A stretch of 64,000 nt of DNA from Sediminibacterium roseum (GCF_009939005.1 NZ_JAACJS010000015.1:1-64000), one strand, 5' to 3'. Counted from the first letter of the stretch, positions 37,901-46,297 are shown. A program made the numbers and translations. Notes: a model not told the origin generated them from the letters alone.

Positions 37901-40687
37901 GGTGAACGCTTCGTAAGGAAGAAAAATAAAATCGATGGCATGTTGGGTGAAATGATCTTTTGCCGCTTTAACCGTGTAGATCAGGTGTTGCATAAAGATC
38001 ACATCTTTCGGCTTCCAGATCAGGTTCCAGCAAAGGATCACAGCAGCGGGCAAACCAATGATGAAGAGTACGGCCAGCGTCCAGAACCATGCCGCATTCG
38101 AGAACAGCCACCCGTAAAGCAATAACAGGGTCAGCGCCAAGGGCACAAGGCTCCTGCGGAGGTTGTCGAAGATCTTCCATTTCGACAGGGCCGAAAGCGG
38201 GTTGGCAACCAGGCCTTTTTCCCGTTTTGGAACAAAAGGAAGGAACCAGTTCGCGATCTGCCAGTCGCCACGGATCCAGCGGTGCCGGCGCTGCATATCT
38301 GCAGCATACGAAGAAGGGTATTCTTCATACAACTGCACATCGCTGACCAGGCCCGAACGTGAATAACAACCTTCGAGCAGGTCGTGGCTCAAAATCCTGT
38401 TATCGGGAAAGCGGTTGCTGAGCACACGCTCAAATGCATCGATCTCATAAATACCCTTGCCTATGAACGATCCTTCCTGGAAAAGATCCTGGTACACATC
38501 TGAGATTACGCGTGTATACGGATCGGTGCCGGGCTCGTTTCCATGAATGCGTGCATACAGCGAGCTGCCCGGTGCGGGCAAGCTGTTGGATACACGCGGC
38601 TGGAGGATGGTATATCCATGCACGATGCGTTGTTTCTTTTCCGGGTAAATGGCGCGGTTCAAAGGGTGCGCCAGTGTTCCGATCATTTTCCAAGCAGTAT
38701 CGCGTGGAAGTTTTGTATCGGTATCGAGCGTAATGATGTATTTGATGGTTGGGAAAACCGTTTCGTCCCCAACGATCAATGAAAAATTATCGCGCCCATG
38801 CCCGCGCAGCAAACCATTCAGTTCTGCAAGCTTGCCGCGTTTTCTTTCATAACCCATCCATATCTTGTCGTTGGGGTTGTATTTTCTCGGGCGATGGAAA
38901 AGGTAAAAGAACCCGTTGTTCTCACTCCCGTATTTTTTATTCAGTTCAATGATGCGGTCCTCTGCCTCCTGCATCAGCAGCGCATCTGTAGGAAGGGTCT
39001 CTTCTTTTGCGTCCTTGAAATCTGTGAGTAATGCAAAATACAAATGCGCATCGCGGTTGGCAAGGAAGCGTACTTCGAGCGATTCAAGCAGGTGATCGAT
39101 GTCTGCCATATTGCCCAGCATCGTTGGTATCACAACCATTGTTGCTTCTGTTTCGGGAATGCCTTTTGAAAAATTCAAACGTGGCAGCAGCGACGGCTTT
39201 ACGATCAGCGTTGCGATCCAGTTGGTAAAATGAAGCGCAAGCTGGCTCGTTCCCACAACGATCAGCAGGGAAGCAAGGATGTATTGCCATGTATCGATGC
39301 TTTCCGAATGCGCGTTGTTTAGCAGGGGCCAGCTGAGCAGTGCGGTCAGTGCGAGTATCGAACCCACATAGGTGATCAATGGGATCCTGTTGAAAATTCT
39401 TTTTAAACTATCGCGGAACGAATGCTTCATTCCCGCATACTTCTCGAGGATGTAGGCGCCTTTGTCTACAAGATAGTAGCCCACATGTTTTGTTCTTTCA
39501 TCCACATCGTTCCTTTCAACCCCTTCCTTCGCCAGTTGCACGGCGCGTGCGGCGATGTCTTCTTCTGCGTAGCAACTTCCCTTTGCAATCTTTTCCACTG
39601 CGTGGCGATAGCGGTCGCGCGTGAAAAAATCCATTGCCGAATACACACCGGCAGGGTCCTGTACGAGTATGTGTTCCACAACACTTGTTGCTTCCACAAA
39701 ATCCCTCCAGTCGTTCGCCCCCAGGAAACGCAGGCTGCTGATGCTGTTGCTGATAGACACCTGGTCGGATGCCTGTTTCTGGTTTTCGAGACCCACCAGT
39801 TCGTTGCTCGATATTCCTGTTTCGGAAACATGTTGTTCTATCCATGTTAAAGGGAGCGACAATGCAGAGCCTTTGCCCTGCAGTTTCCTGGTGAGCTCTG
39901 CAACAAATGGCCCCACCATCGGTGGTTTGGAGCGGGCCATATCGGCAATGACCACCACCAGGTTTTTAGGATCTTCCTCCGCGGTGCGGATCATTTCATC
40001 GGCCCAGTATTCCGCCAGTTTTTTATACGTCATGTCGATGGCAATCTGTGTAGCCAAACGACGAAGGTTCTCAATCAATGCCAAACGCAGCATAATGGGC
40101 ACGGCCCACAGTTCGCCAAGTTTGAGTGGTGTTACAGACTGGTACGCCGTAATAAAACCGGTGAGGCTCGCGAGGTCAACACGTCCGTCGCTGTGCGAGA
40201 TGATCTCTACCGCGATATCGTACACGCGTGGCAGCCCGGTTGAACTTCCTTTTTTAAGTTGCGGCAGTCCCTTACTGTATCCTTTGGGTAAATGTTTTTT
40301 ACCTGTATAGATCTGTTCTTCGATGAGGTAAAAATTATCGAGCAACCATTCCCCGGCGGGTGTGATCCGTTGGTTGTCTTTCACGCTTTGGGTGAGAAGG
40401 CTGTGCACATCAACCAATGCATCTTCATTGCTGGCGAGCCTTTTCAGTAACTGTTCCGAAGGATGTTCTGTGATAAGGGTGTGGCTCTTTGCCAGTTTCC
40501 TGGCATACTCTTCGATCTGCTCCGCGCTGAACAATTCTGCGCGCAGCGGGGGGAGCTCATTGGAGTAACGCTCCAGCAAACTTTCGCTGAGAAAAGGACT
40601 GATGATGTTTTTCTTTATCGCCGCGAGCGCCTGTGGAAGCATTTCAAAAATGTCTTTTGTATCATTTTTCCCCTGAAATGCTTTCAT
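31970..40687 (-). CDS. Cyclic beta-1,2-glucan synthase-like protein (NdvB/ChvB family)
   Basis: A 2905-residue inner-membrane enzyme. The N-terminal region is followed by membrane helices near 435-490, the GT84 transferase domain with DxD-type metal site (IITLDTDTKLPRDTAWKMIG, about 650) and QRRHRWIRGDW, more helices near 860-910 and 1000-1050, a glucoamylase-like domain (WYDTVTLQPPHPRYISTVDS, about 1150), and C-terminal GH94-like phosphorylase modules with GRSGFYQSGGAFGYRDQLQD and the acidic GSGDWNDGMDKVGEHG. Relatives make and size osmoregulated periplasmic glucans. No ChvA-type exporter or modification gene is adjacent, so the product and its fate are inferred. Length matches Rhizobium/Brucella homologues. 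Confidence 0.92.
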   Translation of the reverse strand: MKAFQGKNDTKDIFEMLPQALAAIKKNIISPFLSESLLERYSNELPPLRAELFSAEQIEEYARKLAKSHTLITEHPSEQLLKRLASNEDALVDVHSLLTQSVKDNQRITPAGEWLLDNFYLIEEQIYTGKKHLPKGYSKGLPQLKKGSSTGLPRVYDIAVEIISHSDGRVDLASLTGFITAYQSVTPLKLGELWAVPIMLRLALIENLRRLATQIAIDMTYKKLAEYWADEMIRTAEEDPKNLVVVIADMARSKPPMVGPFVAELTRKLQGKGSALSLPLTWIEQHVSETGISSNELVGLENQKQASDQVSISNSISSLRFLGANDWRDFVEATSVVEHILVQDPAGVYSAMDFFTRDRYRHAVEKIAKGSCYAEEDIAARAVQLAKEGVERNDVDERTKHVGYYLVDKGAYILEKYAGMKHSFRDSLKRIFNRIPLITYVGSILALTALLSWPLLNNAHSESIDTWQYILASLLIVVGTSQLALHFTNWIATLIVKPSLLPRLNFSKGIPETEATMVVIPTMLGNMADIDHLLESLEVRFLANRDAHLYFALLTDFKDAKEETLPTDALLMQEAEDRIIELNKKYGSENNGFFYLFHRPRKYNPNDKIWMGYERKRGKLAELNGLLRGHGRDNFSLIVGDETVFPTIKYIITLDTDTKLPRDTAWKMIGTLAHPLNRAIYPEKKQRIVHGYTILQPRVSNSLPAPGSSLYARIHGNEPGTDPYTRVISDVYQDLFQEGSFIGKGIYEIDAFERVLSNRFPDNRILSHDLLEGCYSRSGLVSDVQLYEEYPSSYAADMQRRHRWIRGDWQIANWFLPFVPKREKGLVANPLSALSKWKIFDNLRRSLVPLALTLLLLYGWLFSNAAWFWTLAVLFIIGLPAAVILCWNLIWKPKDVIFMQHLIYTVKAAKDHFTQHAIDFIFLPYEAFTNLDAILRTAWRMWFSHKKLLEWNPSGSAPKTNGIAGSVKKMWFVPLLAMVLFFYFTTYAPLVLFSALPVLILWFISPFISWWISMTSAVKNAKLSDEHEIFLHKLSRKTWAFFERFMGEEDNWLPPDNYQEEPVERIAHRTSPTNMGLVLLSNLSAYDFRYITASQFLERTTNTISTMQRMERYRGHFYNWYDTVTLQPPHPRYISTVDSGNLAGHLLTLKQGLIALPHEKIIHSDVFDGILDTARVLAEKAPGNLHAERLRDEIVHLCANKPKGLIAIKFLLDKLLSACNHMSFEIKPDNEDPAYEWLQKITSHIQTTINDLVSFLPWLLIAVPAKFSDAFSLISVAPTFYELAKIEEFLLPRISSFYKEENTKEEEQWLDQFRIHLIQGSQRAKEFILITQRLTQQCIELSTMDYDFLYDRSQHLLSIGYNLEEQKKDNSYYDLLASEARLTTFVGIAQGKLPQESWFALGRQLTNAGTTPLLLSWSGSMFEYLMPMLVMPSYENTLLDETTKGIVEKQIEYGRKRGVPWGISESGYNLVDANLNYQYHAFGVPGTGFKRGLGEDLVIAPYATEMSLMVNPTEACRNLKVLQKEGFEGDYGFYEAVDYTQSRLPRRQSNVVVRSYMVHHKGMGFLAMAYCLLDQPMQKRFEAEVQFKATLLILQERVPRITSFYSPMVHIADAGISAGSDTSMRVITTPHTPVPEVQLLSNGRFHSMVTNAGGGYSRWKDIAVTRWREDATCDNWGTFCFIRDLDTNLSWSTAYQPTLKQGDNYEAVFSQGRAEFRRRDHSIETHTEVVVSPEDDVELRRVHITNRSRKRMTIEVTSYAEVVLAPEAADSSHPAFSNLFVQTEIVPQRQAIVCTRRPRSAGAQMPWMFHLMKVHDAEVINVAYETDRSKFIGRGNSIHHPISIDKKEPLSGTAGFVLDPVVAIQYRIVIEPQQTTTIDMLIGVGETKEICDGMVEKYQDRHMANRALELAWTHSQVILRQIDAREEEAQLYGRLASSIIFMNPAMRIDPAIILKNHRGQSGLWGYAISGDVPIVLLQIEDSSNIELAQQMIQAHAYWRLKGLIVDLVIWNEDHGGYRQTLQNQLLGLIASGISANVKEQPGGIFIRSADQVSNEDRILFQTVARIVISGSNGTLEEQVNRRSKLKGLIPYFSPTKFHATVATTVEPPKDLLFFNGTGGFSKDGKEYIITTTPNKRTPAPWINVLANPHFGTIISESGQSYTWVENAHEFRLTPWQNDPVSDKAGETYYLRDEESGRFWSPMPLPQRGKAPYITRHGFGYSVFEYSEDGIYSTVTVFVDTNDSIKFIALKLNNQSGRPRRLSATGYMEWVLGDLKSKYQMHVITEVDAGTGAILAKNDYNTALENRVAFFDVSETNRFYTADRTEFIGRNGTLANPEGMNKARLSGKTGAGLDPCAVLQVVFDLQEDGEKEIVFRLGTGRDANDAKALIKKYKDGNAVTNVLARVKEYWNKTLNVVQIETPDPALNVLANGWLIYQTNACRIWGRSGFYQSGGAFGYRDQLQDMLALLHSHPDLVREHILLCASRQFKEGDVQHWWHPPAGRGVRTTCSDDFLWLAFVTARYVTATGDTGILDASANYLEGRLLNVDEESYYDLPIRSDQSSTLYEHCIRAIENGMRYGVHGLPLMGSGDWNDGMDKVGEHGKGESVWLAFFLYDILKRFSVLAKIKGDDAFVEKCSNTAHALKKSIEEHAWDGNWYRRAYFDDGTPLGSVQNDECRIDSLPQSWSVLSGAGDEERSATAMASAEKYLVKKDMGIIQLFDPPFDKSGMNPGYIKGYVPGVRENGGQYTHAAIWLTMAFAKMGNRERAWELIRMINPINHSLDDANMHTYKVEPYVVAADVYGVAQHKGRGGWTWYTGSAGWMYQLVIEHFIGLNKEGDQLYFAPSVPENWGPFKVKYKYMDTQYEITVHPGKKESRIVLDGVTQDTARITLVNDGQTHTVEMIQD

Positions 40688-40777
40688 AAATTTTTCTTTT
40701 CCTGATGTACTTATTAATTCCGGTCATTTGTACCTGATCGTTCAGCAGTAGTTTACTGCTGCAGCGGCAACATTTTT

Positions 40778-41983
40778 TTACAATTGTTCTTCCGGGTTTG
40801 CATTTACCGGAACGCTTTGGTTCACTAGCTCAGCGGGCAGGCTCTCCACGCCAATGTGGGCGTCTTTGTTCAGGAGTACCACTTTCTTGATCACATTTTT
40901 CAACTCACGTATGTTGTCGTGCCAATCGTAATTCTTCAAAACAGAATATGCTTCGGTTGTAAATCCTTTGATCGATTTACTAAAGATCTCGTTGTAGAGT
41001 TTCAGGAAATGATCGGCCAGTACCGGTATGTCTTCCCTGCGCTGCCGCAGGGGCGCGATCACGATGTTGAAATCGTTCAGCTTGTGGTATAGGTCCTCCC
41101 TGAATTTCCCATTGCGGGTTGCGCTCCATAATATATTGTTGCTGGAGATGATCACACGCACATCCACGTTTATGTCTTTTGTGCCTCCTACCCTGCGCAT
41201 TCTTTTTCTCCGGATCACCTGCAGCAGTTTTTCCTGCACCTCCAGCGGCAACAACTGCGCCTCTACGATGAATAAGGTGCCGCCGTTTGCCTGCTCCAGC
41301 ACGCCCTTATGCGTTTCTTTCTCCCCGTTCGCCGCGGTGGTTTCCGATCCAAACACTTCTTCCAGCGCATTGTCTTTGAGCAGCGCGCCCGCTTTCACCA
41401 CTACAAATGGTTGCTGGCTGCGTTTGCTTTTCTTGTGTATTTCGTTGGCGATGGATTTCTTGCCGGTTCCATCTTCCCCGTAAATGATCACGCTGTGGTC
41501 CGTTGGCCCAACCAGTTGTACCTGTTTGTTGAGCATCCTGAACGACTCGGTATCGCCCCAGAAAAAATATTCGCCGGCCTGCTTGTCGGCCATCTGTATG
41601 TTGGCAGAGGCCTGTCCTTCTTTCTTATTGCTCAGCGCCTCATGAATGGTGAGCAATATCTGCTCCGTTACCAGCGGCTTTACCACGTAATCGAATGCAC
41701 CCTGCTTCAGGGCAAGGGCCGATGTTTTGATGTCGGAATGCCCGGTGATGATGATCACGGGCAGGTCTGTGTATTTTTGTTTCACCTTGCCAAGCAAAGT
41801 GATGCCATCGATGTCTTCCAAACGCAGATCACAAATGATCAGGTCGGGCCTTGCATGCTGCAGGTATTCAAGCGCTTCTTCGCCGGAATATTTAACTGTT
41901 ACCTCGTACCCTTTTCGACAGAGGAACTGATTCAGTAAGAAACAGAGGTCTTTGTCGTCATCTATGATTAGAATTTTCTGCAT
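40778..41983 (-). CDS. NtrC-like regulator with degenerate AAA+ domain and no HTH
   Basis: A 401-residue protein from ATG 41983. The receiver is intact (Asp52 in IICDLRLEDIDG, Lys in YVVKPLV). The AAA+ domain keeps a Walker A-like GEDGTGKK (169-176), but where NtrC proteins have GAFTGA the sequence reads TTAANGEKETHKG (about 215-227), and Walker B is GGTLFIVEA, with Val in place of the Asp. The arginine-finger region FREDLYHKLNDF and the lid remain. The chain stops after the lid with no Fis-type HTH. It therefore should not activate sigma-54 promoters; a partner or anti-activator role is possible. The gene is 90 bp upstream of the glucan synthase on the same strand. Confidence 0.88.
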   Translation of the reverse strand: MQKILIIDDDKDLCFLLNQFLCRKGYEVTVKYSGEEALEYLQHARPDLIICDLRLEDIDGITLLGKVKQKYTDLPVIIITGHSDIKTSALALKQGAFDYVVKPLVTEQILLTIHEALSNKKEGQASANIQMADKQAGEYFFWGDTESFRMLNKQVQLVGPTDHSVIIYGEDGTGKKSIANEIHKKSKRSQQPFVVVKAGALLKDNALEEVFGSETTAANGEKETHKGVLEQANGGTLFIVEAQLLPLEVQEKLLQVIRRKRMRRVGGTKDINVDVRVIISSNNILWSATRNGKFREDLYHKLNDFNIVIAPLRQRREDIPVLADHFLKLYNEIFSKSIKGFTTEAYSVLKNYDWHDNIRELKNVIKKVVLLNKDAHIGVESLPAELVNQSVPVNANPEEQL

Positions 41984-42072
41984 ATTGTAGGGTTGGGGCA
42001 AGCGTTCACCTTCCCTTTTTAAGAAAAAACTATACCAGTTTGTATCTATATATATGACCTTAAAACCAATGA

Positions 42073-42099
42073 AAAAAGGGCTTTTGAAAGCCCTTTGGA
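42073..42099 (-). terminator. Rho-independent terminator
   Basis: Minus strand: AAAGGGCTTT, a CA turn, AAAGCCCTTT and a T-tract. It ends the transcript of the 42182-42574 receiver gene before the NtrC-like gene. Confidence 0.85.
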
Positions 42100-42181
42100 G
42101 TGTGTGATATGATTTTTTTATAAAATATATTAATCGCTTCCGGATTTTTGTAGAATTAATTACACAGAAGCATGCTTTTTA

Positions 42182-42574
42182 TTATTTAGGCATGGCGAGC
42201 ACCTTTTTCAGTTTCTCGCAAAGCTCCTGGAAGCTGAACGGTTTAACGATGTAATGAAAGGCCCCACTATTGATCGTTTGTAATATGTCCCGTTCGTAAG
42301 AAGAAGTTGAATAGATGATGACGGGGATGCTTGAATAGGCAGGCATTTTCTTGATCTCCTGCAGGCACTGTATCCCATTCATCAAAGGCATGTTCAGGTC
42401 TATGAAAATATAGTCGGGCTGCGAGATCAGGCCCTGGGTCAATTTTTTGATGGCATCAACGCCGTTGCCGGCAGTCTCGATCTTTATCTGGGAATCTATT
42501 TCATTCATGGCATCCTGGAAAAGCATCAGGTCATCCATGTCGTCGTCTACAACGAAAATAAGGTTCGTCTTCAT
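42182..42574 (-). CDS. Rcp1-like single-domain response regulator
   Basis: A 130-residue receiver: LIFVVDDDMDDLMLFQDAMN, phospho-acceptor Asp in YIFIDLNMPLMNGIQCLQEI, Ser in VIIYSTSSYE and Lys in YIVKPFS. The DDxDD head resembles the 27471 regulator. There is no output domain. It has its own terminator downstream and a hairpin upstream, so it is probably monocistronic. Its kinase is not obvious; the soluble hybrid kinases in this window are candidates. Confidence 0.92.
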   Translation of the reverse strand: MKTNLIFVVDDDMDDLMLFQDAMNEIDSQIKIETAGNGVDAIKKLTQGLISQPDYIFIDLNMPLMNGIQCLQEIKKMPAYSSIPVIIYSTSSYERDILQTINSGAFHYIVKPFSFQELCEKLKKVLAMPK

Positions 42575-42597
42575 TTTTAATAATCAGCTAAAGATAA

Positions 42598-42620
42598 GGA
42601 AAACAAACCTCTTGTTTTCC
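42598..42620 (-). terminator. Hairpin between two minus-strand genes
   Basis: GGAAAACAA / TTGTTTTCC, a 9-bp stem with a 5-nt loop, 62 bp past the stop of the 42682 gene and 24 bp before the receiver start. It is a weak terminator or a leader hairpin; the following minus-strand sequence is TTATCTTT. Confidence 0.4.
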
Positions 42621-42681
42621 GCCGTCTTTTAAACCTTGGCTTTTGATCTTCCCCGGCCTTGAACCTGCCATGGCCCGCTCT

Positions 42682-42900
42682 TTACTGTTCGCGGTTGATG
42701 TTCACTGCCTGGAAACCGAGGTTCAGCAGGAGGTTGGCCTTTTCAGGCGCTACCTCAAAAACCAGGTGGATCCTGCCATCGGGCAGTTCCTTGCGTGAGC
42801 CGGTCTTTACCTCGTGCGCAAATAACTTGTTCACCTCGGCTTCCATCCTGGGAAGTATGCATAGCTCTACTTTATTGTCTACCTGTTTGTATAGTTTCAT
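42682..42900 (-). CDS. Small conserved-looking protein of unknown function
   Basis: A 72-residue protein starting MKLYKQVDNKVELCILPRME. Starts at 42906 and 42930 are also in frame. It is mixed alpha/beta in character with no signal or membrane segment: HEVKTGSRKELPDGRIHLVF, then EKANLLLNLGFQAVNI. A plus-strand frame over the same DNA has poor composition, so the minus strand is preferred. Function unknown. Confidence 0.5.
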   Translation of the reverse strand: MKLYKQVDNKVELCILPRMEAEVNKLFAHEVKTGSRKELPDGRIHLVFEVAPEKANLLLNLGFQAVNINREQ

Positions 42901-43119
42901 GCGCATCCTCTTTGTTTCGACCGGGAACAAACAACTATGATGCCCTTCTCGCCCAAAAGTTTAGTGAAAATCCTAAAGAAATGTTTATTTCCCGGCTGGA
43001 GTATTATCTTCTACAAAATAGGCAGGTATAAAATTTTAATAAAAGAGCCAATGAACACCGGGTATTCCGGTGTATTCATTTATTCCCAACACCCTTATTA
43101 AAAACCAAACAAATTAATC

Positions 43120-43680
43120 ATGAAAAAAGTATTAGCCGGCCTGCTTGTTTGCTCTGCGCTCACATTTGTTGCCTGCGGAGACAGCGGCGAAAAAGACAGT
43201 AAAGAAGTGGCAAAAGAAGAAAACAACCAGAAGTTCGATTCAACCAACATTGAAGGCGACACCAAATTTGCCGTTGCATTGGCGGATGGCGGTATGCTTG
43301 AAATTGAATCGTCTAAACTGGCCCTTACCAGCGCCATTGCTTCCAATGTGAAAGACTTTGCGAAGATGATGGTAGACGATCATACCGGCGCCGCGGCAGA
43401 ATTAAAGGATGTGGCCGCAAAGAAAAACATAAGCCTGCCAGCAGCATTGAGCGATGACAAACAGAAAAAGCTCAACGACCTCACAGCTAAAAAAGGTGCA
43501 GACTTTGACAAGGCTTATGTTGACCTGATGGTGAACGAGCATGAAGACGCTGTTAAGGCCCTGAAAGACGAATCAGAAAAAGGAAACGATCCTGACCTGA
43601 AAGCCTGGGCCGCAGGAAAATTACCTGTGATCCAGAAACACCTTGATGTGATCAAGGCGATCAAGGATGCGAAGAAATAA
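43120..43680 (+). CDS. DUF4142 lipoprotein
   Basis: A 186-residue exported protein. The lipoprotein signal is MKKVLAGLLVCSALTFVACG, lipobox Cys19. The DUF4142 helical-bundle domain follows: FAVALADGGMLEIESSKLAL, VKDFAKMMVDDHTGAAAELK, FDKAYVDLMVNEHEDAVKAL. The family is ferritin-like in shape, common in Bacteroidota and Proteobacteria, and of unknown function. A hairpin (ACACCGG / CCGGTGT, 43055-43072) lies 48 bp upstream of the start. Confidence 0.9.
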   Translation: MKKVLAGLLVCSALTFVACGDSGEKDSKEVAKEENNQKFDSTNIEGDTKFAVALADGGMLEIESSKLALTSAIASNVKDFAKMMVDDHTGAAAELKDVAAKKNISLPAALSDDKQKKLNDLTAKKGADFDKAYVDLMVNEHEDAVKALKDESEKGNDPDLKAWAAGKLPVIQKHLDVIKAIKDAKK

Positions 43681-43719
43681 TTGGATCGATCCTGCATAGG
43701 ATACCGTTTCAATAATAGT

Positions 43720-43790
43720 AAAAGCTCCGTGGGAACGATACGCAACAACAACCCTCCTGTTGCATTTGTCTCCTGCGGGGCTTTTGTTTT
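43720..43790 (+). terminator. Candidate branched terminator
   Basis: AAAAGCTCCG (43720) pairs with CGGGGCTTTT (43776-43785), followed by TGTTTT. Inside, GCAACA / TGTTGC forms a second hairpin. It lies 40 bp after the DUF4142 stop. Confidence 0.4.
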
Positions 43791-43882
43791 GGGGCATAGC
43801 ACAGCAATTCTCTCCTGCACGCACCGATCCGATCCACTGGTCCGCCTTTTTTAATAGAGTTCAAAAGAACCCTGAACGAGTT

Positions 43883-44368
<486 letters not shown>

Positions 44369-44373
44369 GCTGC

Positions 44374-45450
44374 ATGGAAACGGTAAAACTGAGTCACAAA
44401 AAACACATCAACCTTGTAAAAGACTACGCCAAAACCGCTGCTGCCGCTCGTTTGGTGTATGTTAACGATACAGAGCCAGGTATTGAACGCCTGCGCAAAG
44501 GCAAGGGTTTTGCCTATGTTCTGGGTACAAACCCGGTAAAAGACAAACACGAAATTGAGCGCATACGCAAGCTTGCCATTCCACCGGCCTGGGAAAAGGT
44601 ATGGATCTGCACCAAAGCCAACGGCCACATCCAGGCCACCGGGTTCGATGCGCGCAACCGCAAGCAATACCGTTATCATCCACTGTGGGGCATGCTGCGG
44701 AACGAGACAAAATTTCACAAGCTCCTCGAATTCGGCAAGCAATTGCCTGCACTGCGTTTGCAACTGGAGAACGACCTGCAGCAGAAAGAACTCAATGATA
44801 AAAAAGTGATTGCTGCGGTGATCAGTCTCATGGAACGCACCTACATAAGGATAGGCAATGCCGAATACGAAAAACAAAATGGCTCGCATGGGTTGACTAC
44901 GCTTCACGATGAACATGTAGACATTAAGGGTGCCGCACTTTCTTTTTCGTTCAAAGGGAAAAAAGGCATCTATCACGAGGTATCGCTGAAAAACAAAAGA
45001 CTGGCGCGCGTGGTAAAACAATGCAGGGATATTCCCGGCGATGAGCTGTTCCAGTACTACGATGCCGATGGCAACACGCACGCCATCGATTCGGGTATGG
45101 TAAACCAGTACATCAAGGAATTCAGCGGGGGCGATTTCACCGCCAAGGACTTCAGAACATGGGCGGGTTGCCTTAACCTGTTGCGGGCCTTTAAAAACAT
45201 CGGTCTTTATGAGAATACGACCCAGTGTAAACAGAACATCAACCAGGCGCTTGATTATGTGAGCACGCGGCTCGGCAATACGCGCACCGTTTGCAAAAAA
45301 TACTATGTGCACCCGGGCATCATCCGGCTGTACGAAGAGGACAAGATGAAAGCCTACCTGAAAGAGCTGGATGGAATTGAAACGCCCGATGGAGTTACGG
45401 GGTTAACCAGGGACGAGAAGATATTGATGAAATTACTGGCCGTTGTATAA
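44374..45450 (+). CDS. DNA topoisomerase IB
   Basis: A 358-residue poxvirus/eukaryote-type topoisomerase that relaxes supercoils through a 3'-phosphotyrosine. The N-terminal domain has NPVKDKHEIERIRKLAIPPA and the catalytic domain has active-site residues in YIRIGNAEYEK, HGLTTL, FKGKKG, DFRTWAG and the nucleophile Tyr in VCKKYYVHPGI. The length is typical of bacterial TopIB. It follows the iron-permease-like gene by 5 bp. TopIB is an accessory enzyme in bacteria and fits the DNA-maintenance theme of the window. Confidence 0.95.
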   Translation: METVKLSHKKHINLVKDYAKTAAAARLVYVNDTEPGIERLRKGKGFAYVLGTNPVKDKHEIERIRKLAIPPAWEKVWICTKANGHIQATGFDARNRKQYRYHPLWGMLRNETKFHKLLEFGKQLPALRLQLENDLQQKELNDKKVIAAVISLMERTYIRIGNAEYEKQNGSHGLTTLHDEHVDIKGAALSFSFKGKKGIYHEVSLKNKRLARVVKQCRDIPGDELFQYYDADGNTHAIDSGMVNQYIKEFSGGDFTAKDFRTWAGCLNLLRAFKNIGLYENTTQCKQNINQALDYVSTRLGNTRTVCKKYYVHPGIIRLYEEDKMKAYLKELDGIETPDGVTGLTRDEKILMKLLAVV

Positions 45451-45472
45451 CATCCCTTCACACTACTGCCTC

Positions 45473-45602
45473 TGCCAAAGTTGTACAGGTCTGGCTGGGG
45501 TTCTGTCATTTCCGCCGGGTGAAAGGCTTTTAATGCCTGGCACGAGCAGGCCCGGGGCCATTTGGGTAGCGTTTTCTACAATCCATCCGCGGCCCGTTGG
45601 CA
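45473..45602 (+). other. Possible structured leader upstream of the DUF2383 gene
   Basis: TGCCAA (45473) can close with TTGGCA (45597-45602). Inside are AGGC/GCCT, GTAG/CTAC and GGGCC/GGCCC pairings, giving a multi-stem fold of about 130 nt. The near-match TGGCACG to a sigma-54 -24 box has no good -12 partner. No known riboswitch was recognised. Confidence 0.25.
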
Positions 45603-45640
45603 TACTATTTTAATTAATTGCTTGTATCAAACTGAAAATT

Positions 45641-46102
45641 ATGCAAACGAACGAATCATTGATCGAGGTACTGAATGACCTTGTGAAGATCAACAACGAC
45701 CGCATTACGGGCTACGAAAAAGCCATAGATGAGATCAACGATGAAGACATAGACCTCAAAGGTATGTTCCGCAAAATGGCGAACGATAGCCAGGAATATG
45801 TAAAAGAACTGAGTGAACTCATTCTTAGAAAAGGCGGGGAAGTATCAACCGATACAACTGTTCCCGGCAAGATCTACCGCGCCTGGATGGATGTGAAAGC
45901 AGCATTCAGCGGCAGCGACAGGAAAACCATATTGAGCTCATGTGAGTTTGGAGAAGATGCCGCACAAAAAGCATACAAGGAAGCATTAAGCTCCGATGCA
46001 GAGATCGACGCGGAATCAAGACAGGTGATCATGAGCCAGAAAGCGTCTTTGAAAGAATCACACGATATGATCAAAAAATACCGCGACCTGCAGACTGCAT
46101 AG
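45641..46102 (+). CDS. DUF2383/PA2169-family four-helix-bundle protein
   Basis: A 153-residue all-helical protein: LNDLVKINNDRITGYEKAID, then MFRKMANDSQEYVKELSELI, then a C-terminal pair of helices with QVIMSQKASLKESHDMIKKY. This pattern is the ferritin-like DUF2383 family, often found with stress genes. Conserved Glu and His residues could bind metal, but no activity is known. It has its own leader of 190 bp and a hairpin downstream. Confidence 0.88.
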   Translation: MQTNESLIEVLNDLVKINNDRITGYEKAIDEINDEDIDLKGMFRKMANDSQEYVKELSELILRKGGEVSTDTTVPGKIYRAWMDVKAAFSGSDRKTILSSCEFGEDAAQKAYKEALSSDAEIDAESRQVIMSQKASLKESHDMIKKYRDLQTA

Positions 46103-46239
46103 TTTGTAGCAACGATATCAAAATAGTTACCGTTGGTCGATGGGATCACACCTGAAATTAGACTTTTTATTTGCCATAAGAATATAACATAAGGAAACCG
46201 ATCCACATCAAAGAGTTTATCTCACCCGGTAATACACGG

Positions 46240-46266
46240 ACTGGTGCGCAAGCACCAGTCTTATTT
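46240..46266 (+). terminator. Candidate terminator after the DUF2383 gene
   Basis: GACTGGTGC-GCAA-GCACCAGTC, a perfect 9-bp stem with a tetraloop, then TTATTT. It ends 32 bp before the next start codon, so it could equally act as a leader hairpin. Confidence 0.55.
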
Positions 46267-46297
46267 AAACTATATCCACCACCTAAATACTACTACC

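Noticed and set aside
42659..42940. Plus-strand frame opposite the small protein at 42682
   Set aside because: Composition is Ser/Cys/Arg-rich and unlike a real protein, and no start signal is seen.
45520..45560. Sigma-54 promoter suggested by TGGCACG
   Set aside because: There is no TTGC at the -12 position.
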